DNA from: Mesorhizobium sp.
GTDB taxonomy: Bacteria; Pseudomonadota; Alphaproteobacteria; Rhizobiales; Rhizobiaceae
Assembly (NCBI GenBank): GCA_004017275.1
Contig: SAKE01000005.1
Span: 124,001 to 188,000, forward strand
DNA length: 64,000 nucleotides
Direction: 5' to 3'
How positions within the stretch are numbered: the stretch's first letter is position 1; each line of letters starts with the position of its first letter. Positions 16,668 to 25,296 of this stretch are shown one piece after another. A model generated the notes under the pieces. That model was not told the DNA's origin. It searched no databases and saw only the letters and a list, made by a program, of their open reading frames with translations. The position numbers and the translations under genes were made by a program.

Positions 16668-17354
16668 TCAGTCCAAAAGAAGCTGATAGCCTTGGCCGCG
16701 GACAGACTTTATCCGTGACTGTCCTTCTTCCCTGAGGCCGAGCTTCTGGCGCACGCTGCTGATATGGACGTCGATGCGCCGATCAAATGGAGTCAGCGGC
16801 TTTCCAAAAGCGCGTTTTGAGATGTCCTCCTTCGATACTAGATGGCCGGCATTGCGAGCGAGGACTTCGAGCAGGCTGAACTCTGTACCGGTAAGTTCCA
16901 GCGGCTGTCCGTCCCATTCGGCGGTTCTGTTGCCTGGATGAATCACCAACCGCCCGGCTCTTAGTGCTTCGGGAGCCGCACCCGTTCCAGAGTGGTGCGC
17001 ACGACGCAGGATCGCGCGCACCCTGGCTGCAAGTTCCCCTGGGGAGCAAGGTTTCGTTACATAGTCGTCGGCACCGAGGTTCAGGCCGGATATCCGGTCG
17101 ATGTCATCGCCTCTCGCCGTCAGCATCAGCACAGGAACCTGGCTCAGCTTCCTGATCCTTTGCAGTACCTCGATGCCGTTGATCCGGGGCATCATGATAT
17201 CGAGCACGATCAAATCCACCGAGTTGCGCGCAGCGGCAGCAATTGCGGTGCCGCCGTCGGTGCCGGTCGCGACGTCATATCCTTCTTCGACCAGGTATTC
17301 CTGCAGGAGCGTCGTCAGTTCGACATCGTCGTCAACGAGGAGGATCGTGTTCAT
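16668..17354 (-). CDS. OmpR-family response regulator, CpxR-like
   Basis: The 228-residue protein has a receiver domain (acidic pocket VDDD at 7-10, phospho-Asp 52 in LIVLDIMMP, conserved Lys in YVTKPCSPGE) and a C-terminal winged helix (ELTGTEFSLLEVLARNAGHL, then VDVHISSVRQKLG-like text). GGAG lies before the ATG at 17354; an upstream frame to 17396 lacks a signal. The kinase gene follows one base after the stop. A likely binding site 64 bases upstream of its own ATG resembles those at the DUF3313 and methyltransferase promoters, suggesting autoregulation. Confidence 0.93.
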   Translation of the reverse strand: MNTILLVDDDVELTTLLQEYLVEEGYDVATGTDGGTAIAAAARNSVDLIVLDIMMPRINGIEVLQRIRKLSQVPVLMLTARGDDIDRISGLNLGADDYVTKPCSPGELAARVRAILRRAHHSGTGAAPEALRAGRLVIHPGNRTAEWDGQPLELTGTEFSLLEVLARNAGHLVSKEDISKRAFGKPLTPFDRRIDVHISSVRQKLGLREEGQSRIKSVRGQGYQLLLD

Positions 17355-17417
17355 TATGCTCCGTCCATAATGCGCGCAAATCCCGCCATAGAGCACAAGC
17401 GTGCCCGGACCGCAGGA

Positions 17418-17435
17418 TTTTACCTAACTTAACAC
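17418..17435 (-). promoter_or_regulatory. operator-like element, copy C (upstream of the response-regulator gene)
   Basis: Read on the minus strand the site is GTGTTAAGTTAGGTAAAA, matching the copy A core at 16 of 18 positions. A further TTAA half site lies 19 bases upstream. Its orientation relative to the gene is opposite to copies A and B. It sits where an autoregulatory site would be expected. Confidence 0.55.
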
Positions 17436-17783
17436 AACTGGCTGCGTTTAACCTTGATCCGTTACACGCTTGGACCGACCACACCGGTGCAGACGCTGCT
17501 GACGGCCAAGCAAAGAAAGGGACGGAGAGATCGGGGAGTTGCCTCTCCAGCTGGGCCTGCTGGGTGCCGAAGAACACCAGCGCATGACGATCGCCATTTC
17601 GGACCGGGCACCGCGGCCGAGCCAGAGCACGAAGAAGAGGGCCTGTAGAAAATGGCGTTGTTCAGAGCTGTCACTTCGTATGGAGCCATGTCTCCCATGT
17701 CGCAACAAGGCGAAATGGAGTAAGGGCCAAGCCTTGCTTCACGAATTTCTGCAGTAAAATCAGATGCTTACGTGGAAGGACGA
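17436..17783. other. intergenic stretch between response regulator and tRNA-His
   Basis: No gene supported in about 350 bases. Two overlapping minus-strand frames (17448-17708) share a hydrophobic run (LFFVLWLGRGARSEMAIV) and could be a frameshifted relic of a small membrane protein, but I recognise no family. This is where an element integrated at the tRNA 3' end would have its junction. Confidence 0.35.
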
Positions 17784-17861
17784 TGGTACCGTTGGCTGGG
17801 ATCGAACCAGCGACCTCCGGATCCACAATCCGGCGCTCTAACCATCTGAGCTACAACGGCC
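17784..17861 (-). tRNA. tRNA-His (GTG)
   Basis: The minus strand folds as a full cloverleaf: acceptor GCCGTTG/CAACGGT, D arm with GCTCAGATGGTTAGAGC, anticodon stem CCGGA/TCCGG around loop TTGTGGA (anticodon GTG), T arm with GGTTCGATCCC, and an encoded A plus CCA at 17787-17784. A G stands before position 1, as required for histidine tRNA. The 3' end faces the decay-rich accessory region. Confidence 0.93.
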
Positions 17862-18044
17862 CGTTTGCCTGAGCGGGATCGAAGCAGAAAACCATCTACA
17901 CGACCGCTCTGTCGTTCGGCGATGCGTCCTTACGGGCTTATGGATTCTAATTCAAGGCTTTTGCAAAGCAAAGGGCGGTTCCCCACATCGGCGCGGCATT
18001 TGCCCGGCAAAAAGAGAGCACAAGGCGAGAATAGGGGGCCAGAC

Positions 18045-18170
18045 AAAGAAAAAGGCCGGCGGGAGGAGGTGCCGGCCTTTTCCTGTTACGAGCCAGCGGG
18101 AGGAGGTGCTGGCTGGTCACCCCGGGGAGCAGAGGGAGGAGGTTCCACCCGCCGGGTATTCCTTGATGGT
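18045..18170 (-). ncRNA. candidate trans-acting small RNA with three anti-Shine-Dalgarno loops
   Basis: Read on the minus strand, the decamer ACCTCCTCCC occurs three times, at 18134-18143, 18098-18107 and 18061-18070, 36-37 bases apart. The second is the loop of a perfect seven-base stem (AGCCAGC/GCTGGCT) and the third the loop of a seven-base stem (GGCCGGC/GCCGGCC) that ends in a run of T, so it doubles as a Rho-independent terminator. A TATGAT at 18181-18176 fits a -10 box. CCUCCUCCC loops that pair with ribosome-binding sites are known in alphaproteobacterial small RNAs such as the CcsR/Cuckoo group and, with a related motif, MmgR/alpha-r8. It lies 70 bases downstream of the phasin gene and could alternatively be its 3' UTR. 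Confidence 0.75.
18049..18081 (-). terminator. Rho-independent terminator (possibly bidirectional)
   Basis: Stem GGCCGGC/GCCGGCC with a ten-base loop, flanked by five A and four T, so it could stop transcription in either direction. It forms the last hairpin of the candidate small RNA. Confidence 0.7.
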
Positions 18171-18241
18171 TTGCCATCATACGCTTGATCCGTTTTAAGA
18201 AAATGCGACCTTTTGCTGCATCTTCAGATCATGCGCAAATG

Positions 18242-18700
18242 TTAGGCAACCTTGATTTCCTTGATCGCCTTTTCGAAGGCGGCCTTGATCGGCTTGGAGA
18301 CATCCTCGGCTGCCTTGGAGGCAACGGCCTGGAAGTCCTTGGCCTGCTCGACGGTCGTCTCGACGCGCTTGCGCAGGAAGGCGGTCTGCAGCTCAACGAC
18401 TTCCGACAGCGACTTGGCGCCGATCAGGGCTTCGAGATGCGAGAAACCAGCCTCGGCATTGGCGCGCAAAGCGGAAATGGTCTTGAGCGACAGGTCGCTG
18501 GAAACGGTCTTGGCGGTCTCGAAGGTCGACTCCAGAGCCTTCTGGGTCTCCTCGGCGCCGGTCTTCAGCTTGGCATAGGCTTCCTTCGACTGCTCAACGC
18601 CCTTTTCGGCGAAAGCGCGCATCTGGTCGGTAGCCTTGGAAGCGTCGAAGCTCGGGAATTCAACGTTTTCGATCGTCTCGGCGGTCTTGGTCCTGGACAT
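18242..18700 (-). CDS. phasin family protein
   Basis: The 152-residue, Ala/Glu/Lys-rich, almost wholly helical protein has the phasin pattern: FDASKATDQMRAFAEKGVEQ, KLKTGAEETQKALESTFET and GFSHLEALIGAKSLSEVVEL near the middle, then FLRKRVETTVEQAKDFQAVA. Phasins coat polyhydroxybutyrate granules. AAAGGATG lies before the ATG. A twin palindrome lies 80-109 bases upstream, and a candidate anti-SD small RNA is just downstream. Acetoacetyl-CoA synthetase is encoded 4.4 kb away, which is consistent with PHB/ketone metabolism. Confidence 0.92.
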   Translation of the reverse strand: MSRTKTAETIENVEFPSFDASKATDQMRAFAEKGVEQSKEAYAKLKTGAEETQKALESTFETAKTVSSDLSLKTISALRANAEAGFSHLEALIGAKSLSEVVELQTAFLRKRVETTVEQAKDFQAVASKAAEDVSKPIKAAFEKAIKEIKVA

Positions 18701-18779
18701 TTTCCATCCTTTTCAGCGGCAGCGGCTTTGACAGAAAGCCGTCTCGTTCATGTATGATGGCAATATAAAGGCAATTTTT

Positions 18780-18809
18780 GTGCATTGCAATATCTTTGTT
18801 GCAGTGCAC
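18780..18809. promoter_or_regulatory. twin palindromic operator in the phasin/kinase divergent region
   Basis: GTGCATTGCAA and TTGCAGTGCAC form an inverted repeat (10 of 11 positions) with an eight-base spacer; each arm is itself near-palindromic around TGCA-N-TGCA. PHB regulators of the PhaR/PhbF family bind TGC/GCA-rich palindromes, so this is a plausible PhaR site for the phasin gene. That assignment is inference. Confidence 0.55.
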
Positions 18810-18948
18810 CATAATTTCTTTTGGGCCGTTAACCAAGAGCCCAAATTCCAGCCTTTGCACGTTCTGGCTTGTGGACCTTCGCGCCTCCGGCTTTTATTAA
18901 CAAAGCGTTAACTGCAAATTCGCCGCTCCGTGAGGGTTCGCCAAGCGC

Positions 18949-21900
18949 ATGCCGTCCGAATATTCCTTCCTCGACGTCGCCGTGCTCGACGCGGTCCGCC
19001 AGCGCTTTGCCGCCGGCGACGCGATCGCGATCCTGTCGACGGATCTGGAGCAGGTGATCTGGGCCAATGGGCCGGGAGCCGCGATGTTCGGCTACCCCGA
19101 CATCGAGGCCATCATCGGCGCCTCGGCGCAGCTGCCGCTGATCGCCAGGCGCCAGATCATGGCGACCAGCGGATTTCCGCAGATCGGCAGCGACCGCGCC
19201 ATCATGGTGCGACTGGCAACCGGCATGACCAGCCGCGCCGTCGGCTTCCTGGCCAGTGCGGTGACGATGCCGGACGCCGAAAAGGCGATCATGCTGGCAG
19301 TGCCGGCGGCGCAGACGGGCTCTCGCAGCGCCGGCGAAATCGCCACTCGTGCCATCAGCGGCCTTACCGAAGATGGCCATTTCATCGCCTTTGTCGATGC
19401 CGGCGGCAATGTCGAGGCGGCCTCGGAAGGATTTTCGGCACTGGGCATTCTGCCGGAAACGCTGGCGGCGCTGGTTGCCGACGTCGCGGCCGAGAGCGAC
19501 CGCATCGTCAAGCGCCTCGTCCCTGGCGGCACGGCTTCCTATCCCGCAGGGCTGGCACGATTGACCGAGGAACGGCACCTGCTTGTGGTGATCGACGAGG
19601 ATCAACTCGACGACACGGCCCCCGCCGACAAACACCCGGCGCCAAACATTGCCGGGGCCACGCCGGATGGCGACGCGGTTGTCCAGCCGGAACAGGGTCC
19701 CGAGGTGCCAGCCGACGACATCGCCGCATCGCAGCCGCATGAGATCGCCGACGCGACCGGGCAGACGCCGTCGGCAGCCAATAGCGATCAACCAGCATCG
19801 GAACGCACGCCGGCGCAGCACGACCATTGGTACTTCAACGCCGGCGAGGACGAAGGGCAAGAAGCGCCGCGACCAGCCGCGTCCGAAGCTGAAGCACCGA
19901 CTGAACCGGCCGCCCTGGAAGTTCCCGCCCAAGGCACGAACCACAATGATGTCCAAGCCATCCCCGCGGCTGCGCCGACGACCGTCTCGGCGATAGATCG
20001 TGCAGCGGCGCCGGTACGCTTCGTCTGGCGCACCGATGCCGAGGGCAAGTTCAGTGCGCTGTCGCCGGAATTCGCCGACATCGTCGGCAAACCGGCAGCC
20101 GACGTGATCGGCCGACGCTTCAGGGATGTCGCCGCCACCTTCGGCCTCGACCCCTCCGGCGAGATATCAGGCCTCCTGGAGCGGCGCGACACCTGGTCCG
20201 GGCGCTCGGTGCTGTGGCCGGTTGTCGGCACCGATCTGAAGGTTCCTGTCGACCTGGCGGCGCTGCCTGTCTATGGCCGCAGCCGCGCCTTCGAGGGTTT
20301 CCGCGGCTTCGGCGTCGCTCGCGCCAGTGACGCGGTCGTCGATCCCGAGGCTATTGGCTTGGCGCTGGTGCCTAATGCCAAGGCGCCGGCAACGCCGGAA
20401 CCGCAAGCCGTCGAACCCGCGCCCGAACAGCCAACGGCTGAAGAGCCGAAGGCCGAGGCCCCTCAGGCATCGGATCCGTTCAAGGGCGAGGTGCCTGCGC
20501 TGACCATCGTGCCGAAACCGGAGCGGCGCTTTGCCGACAAGGTGATCCGATTGGCCGAACATCGCCAGCCGGCCAACGACAAGGGCTTGTCGACCCTGGA
20601 ACGCAGCGCGTTCCGCGAGATCGGCGAACGGCTGAAGAAGGATAGTGCTCCGGTCGAACCGCCGGAGACCGAGACGCCCAGTGCCAACGGACCCGGCGAA
20701 GCGACGACCGGGACGCCTGCTGAACCTTTGGTGGAAAAAGCAGACGTGCCGACGGCAGCGGCCGAGGCTTCGGTCGAGGCGGCTGGCGATCCGACGCACG
20801 CCGGCGAAATCCCTGCGGCAGAGCCAGAGAACGAACCGGTCGAGCCGTTCGAGACCGATGCCGAAGACGAGCAGGATCTGGCGCGGCTTGACGGCGGTCA
20901 CCCGGACGAGACGGTCGAGGAAGACCCCTCCGATGCAGCGCGCAATGTGACGGGCTCGCTGCTCGACTATGCCAGCCATGATGACGAACATGGCCCCGTG
21001 GTGGCGGAACCAGAAAGCACCACGCCCGTCGCGACTGGCGAAGAGCCTGAAGCCACTGACGCGACACATGACGCCCTCGATGACGACAGCATGACGTCAG
21101 CAGATTTTCGCGATGCCGAGGATAGTGAGGATTGGGCACAGCCCGACGAGGAAGCCGCGTCGCCTGACGAGCAGGCGGTCGCCGAGGAAACCGTGAGTGC
21201 AGGCGACGCTGCGGAAATACGCGCCGAGCGCCCTCGCCTAAAGGTGCCGCCGCTGAAGGCCGAAGGGTTCGTGCCGTCGGCGTTTTCGGCCGGAGATGAG
21301 CACAAGGCTCCGGACACCTCGCTGCTGAGCAAGCTGCCGGTGCCGCTGCTCATCCATTCCGGCGACCAGTTGCACTATGCGAACGAGGAATTCCTCAATC
21401 TAACGGGCTACGAGGCGCTCGACGACCTGGCGGATGCCGGCGGCCTCGGCGCGCTGTTTGCCGACCCCTACGCCGATGACGGCGTTTCCGACGGCACCGA
21501 TCACACGCTGCGGCTGAAGACGCGTGACGGACAGGAATTCCCGATCGAGGCGATTTTGCGCTCTGTCCCCTGGCGCGACGGCAAGGCGCTGATGCTGGTC
21601 GTGCGCCGCTCCGGCGAGGATGATGCGCCGGTGCATGCGGTTGACGACGAGCCGACGCAGCCAGATATTTCCGAGCTCAAGGCGCGCATCGCCGAGATGC
21701 GCACCATTATCGACACCGCCACCGACGGCGTCGTGCTGATCGGCCGTGACGGCGCCATCCGCTCGATCAGCCGGCCGGCCGAAGCGCTGTTCGGCTTCGA
21801 CAGCGACGACGTGACCGGTAAGCCGTTCGCCTCGCTGTTTGCCATCGAAAGCCAGCGTGCGGCGCGCGACTACCTTAATGGACTGTCCGAGCCCGGCGTG

Positions 21901-22794
21901 GCGAGTGTCATGAATGACGGCCGCGAGGTGATCGGGCGCGAGTCGCAGGGGCGCTTCATTCCGCTGTTCATGACCATCGGCCGGCTACCCAACGACAGCG
22001 GCTTCTGCGCTGTCGTGCGCGACATCACGCAATGGAAGCGGGCCGAAGAGGACCTGACGCAAGCGCGTGCCGTGGCCGAACGCGCATCCTCGCAGAAGAC
22101 CGACTTCCTCGCCCGCATCAGCCACGAGATCCGCACGCCGCTCAACGCCATCATCGGTTTTTCCGAACTCATGGTTGATGAGAAGTTCGGACCTGTCGCC
22201 AATGACCGCTACCGCGACTATCTGCGCGACATCAACCGCTCGGGCAATCATGTGCTCGACCTGGTCAACGACTTGCTCGACATCTCGAAGATCGAGGCCG
22301 GCCAGCAGGAGATGGCCTACGAGGCGGTGTCGCTCAACGACACGCTGGCCGAGACGGTGGCGATGATGCAGCCGCAGGCCAACCGCGAACGCGTCATCAT
22401 CCGCTCCAGCTTCGCTTCGCGGCTGCCGGAAGTGGTGGCCGACCTGCGCAGCGTGCGCCAGATCGCGCTCAACATCCTGTCGAATGCCATCCGCTACACC
22501 CAGGCCGGCGGCCAGGTGATCGTCTCGACCGCCTATGAGACGTCGGGCGACGTCGTCATGCGGGTGCGCGACACCGGCATCGGCATGAGCCATGCCGAGA
22601 TCGAGCAGGCGCTGAAGCCGTTCAAGCAAATCAACGCGCTGAAGCGCGGACGCGGCGACGGCACGGGCCTTGGATTGCCGCTGACAAAGGCGATGGTGGA
22701 AGCCAACCGCGCCCGGTTCACCATCAATTCGACACCGGGAGAAGGCACCCTGGTCGAGGTCGCTTTTCCATCGACCCGTGTGCTCGCCGAATAG
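18949..22794 (+). CDS. very large PAS-domain sensor histidine kinase (PdhS/PleC/DivJ-like)
   Basis: The 1281-residue protein has no membrane segment. PAS-like regions lie at about 358-460, 800-875 and 915-1030, separated by a long acidic, Pro/Ala/Glu-rich disordered stretch. The kinase core follows: H box ARISHEIRTPLNAIIGFSEL with His 1059, N box LSNAIRYTQAGG, G1 RDTGIGMS, F box LKPFKQIN and G2 GDGTGLGLPLTKAMVEANR. These core signatures are those of the PdhS/PleC/DivJ family that acts on DivK in alphaproteobacterial cell-cycle control. ATG 18949 follows GAGGG at some distance. It is divergent from the phasin gene. An orthologue name cannot be fixed without a tree. Confidence 0.88.
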   Translation: MPSEYSFLDVAVLDAVRQRFAAGDAIAILSTDLEQVIWANGPGAAMFGYPDIEAIIGASAQLPLIARRQIMATSGFPQIGSDRAIMVRLATGMTSRAVGFLASAVTMPDAEKAIMLAVPAAQTGSRSAGEIATRAISGLTEDGHFIAFVDAGGNVEAASEGFSALGILPETLAALVADVAAESDRIVKRLVPGGTASYPAGLARLTEERHLLVVIDEDQLDDTAPADKHPAPNIAGATPDGDAVVQPEQGPEVPADDIAASQPHEIADATGQTPSAANSDQPASERTPAQHDHWYFNAGEDEGQEAPRPAASEAEAPTEPAALEVPAQGTNHNDVQAIPAAAPTTVSAIDRAAAPVRFVWRTDAEGKFSALSPEFADIVGKPAADVIGRRFRDVAATFGLDPSGEISGLLERRDTWSGRSVLWPVVGTDLKVPVDLAALPVYGRSRAFEGFRGFGVARASDAVVDPEAIGLALVPNAKAPATPEPQAVEPAPEQPTAEEPKAEAPQASDPFKGEVPALTIVPKPERRFADKVIRLAEHRQPANDKGLSTLERSAFREIGERLKKDSAPVEPPETETPSANGPGEATTGTPAEPLVEKADVPTAAAEASVEAAGDPTHAGEIPAAEPENEPVEPFETDAEDEQDLARLDGGHPDETVEEDPSDAARNVTGSLLDYASHDDEHGPVVAEPESTTPVATGEEPEATDATHDALDDDSMTSADFRDAEDSEDWAQPDEEAASPDEQAVAEETVSAGDAAEIRAERPRLKVPPLKAEGFVPSAFSAGDEHKAPDTSLLSKLPVPLLIHSGDQLHYANEEFLNLTGYEALDDLADAGGLGALFADPYADDGVSDGTDHTLRLKTRDGQEFPIEAILRSVPWRDGKALMLVVRRSGEDDAPVHAVDDEPTQPDISELKARIAEMRTIIDTATDGVVLIGRDGAIRSISRPAEALFGFDSDDVTGKPFASLFAIESQRAARDYLNGLSEPGVASVMNDGREVIGRESQGRFIPLFMTIGRLPNDSGFCAVVRDITQWKRAEEDLTQARAVAERASSQKTDFLARISHEIRTPLNAIIGFSELMVDEKFGPVANDRYRDYLRDINRSGNHVLDLVNDLLDISKIEAGQQEMAYEAVSLNDTLAETVAMMQPQANRERVIIRSSFASRLPEVVADLRSVRQIALNILSNAIRYTQAGGQVIVSTAYETSGDVVMRVRDTGIGMSHAEIEQALKPFKQINALKRGRGDGTGLGLPLTKAMVEANRARFTINSTPGEGTLVEVAFPSTRVLAE

Positions 22795-23063
22795 GCTCTC
22801 CGCAGTTCGGCCCGATAAAGAAAAGGCGCCCAAAAGGACGCCTTAAGAGATGGGATTGCTGTCACAACGGGGGCTTGAGCGAATTCGGATCCTCCGGGGG
22901 CTGAGGAACGGGATTTCTCCCTCAAGTTACATGCGACTATCGACGCCGGACCTTAACAACTCCTTACCGGCGCGGCGGAAAATTTACGAATGTGTACCAC
23001 TCATGAAATCTAGGTAAATTCGCGAGACATATTCGGTTAACCATGCCGGAAGTCTTTGTTTCA
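22795..23063. other. intergenic stretch with weak terminator
   Basis: No gene seen. AAGGCG (22823-22828) and CGCCTT (22839-22844) can pair as a short hairpin just after the kinase stop, with only a weak T run, so it may serve as terminator. The rest has no recognisable feature apart from the repeat that follows at 23064. Confidence 0.4.
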
Positions 23064-23109
23064 TGCATGTCGTTGTCTCAAAACCGGGGCCACTTTTCAG
23101 CGACACGCA
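23064..23109. repeat. dispersed rhizobial-type intergenic repeat, copy 1
   Basis: TGCATGTCGTTGTCTCAAAA, then CCGGGGCCACTTTTCAGCGA, then CACGCA. It resembles a second copy at 42918-42963, which also begins TGTCGTT, carries CAAAACCG in the middle and ends CACTTTT..GCGACA. Ends TGTCG/CGACA are inverted. Both copies lie between genes. Confidence 0.65.
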
Positions 23110-23116
23110 CCAACGG

Positions 23117-25075
<1,959 letters not shown>

Positions 25076-25207
25076 GATCGTTCCTCCACGGTCGCCATCG
25101 GTTATGCATATCGCAGCGCAGCAGAGCAAGATTTTGTTCGGTCAATGCGGCCAGATGTGCGCAAATGCCATCGCCGGGCCATAAAGACTTGAAATGCCTC
25201 AGCCCTA

Positions 25208-25242
25208 AGTCGTAGTGACGACTTGAAGTCGTGGTGACGACT
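25208..25242. promoter_or_regulatory. tandem 16-bp palindromes (probable operator)
   Basis: AGTCGTAGTGACGACT (25208-25223) and AGTCGTGGTGACGACT (25227-25242) are direct copies 19 bases apart, differing at one base. Each is an inverted repeat AGTCGT-N4-ACGACT. They lie in the divergent region between aacS and the AsmA gene, 55-89 bases before the AsmA ATG. They look like a paired binding site for a dimeric regulator of unknown identity. Confidence 0.6.
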
Positions 25243-25296
25243 GGGGTTGTTACACCCGTCGGGCGGATTTGTCGGAATGGAAGCATACGGGGCGAT

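Noticed and set aside
18049..18143. CRISPR-like array (three repeated decamers with ~27-base spacers)
   Set aside because: Repeats are only ten bases, sit in loops of different stems, and no cas genes are present; they fit a small RNA instead.
17865..18188. Plus-strand 107-codon gene after the tRNA
   Set aside because: It crosses the two hairpins of the small-RNA candidate, has no start signal and low-complexity Gly/Arg composition.
18829..19956. Minus-strand open frame of 375 codons within the large kinase gene
   Set aside because: No domain, no start signal, and the sense frame is well supported.
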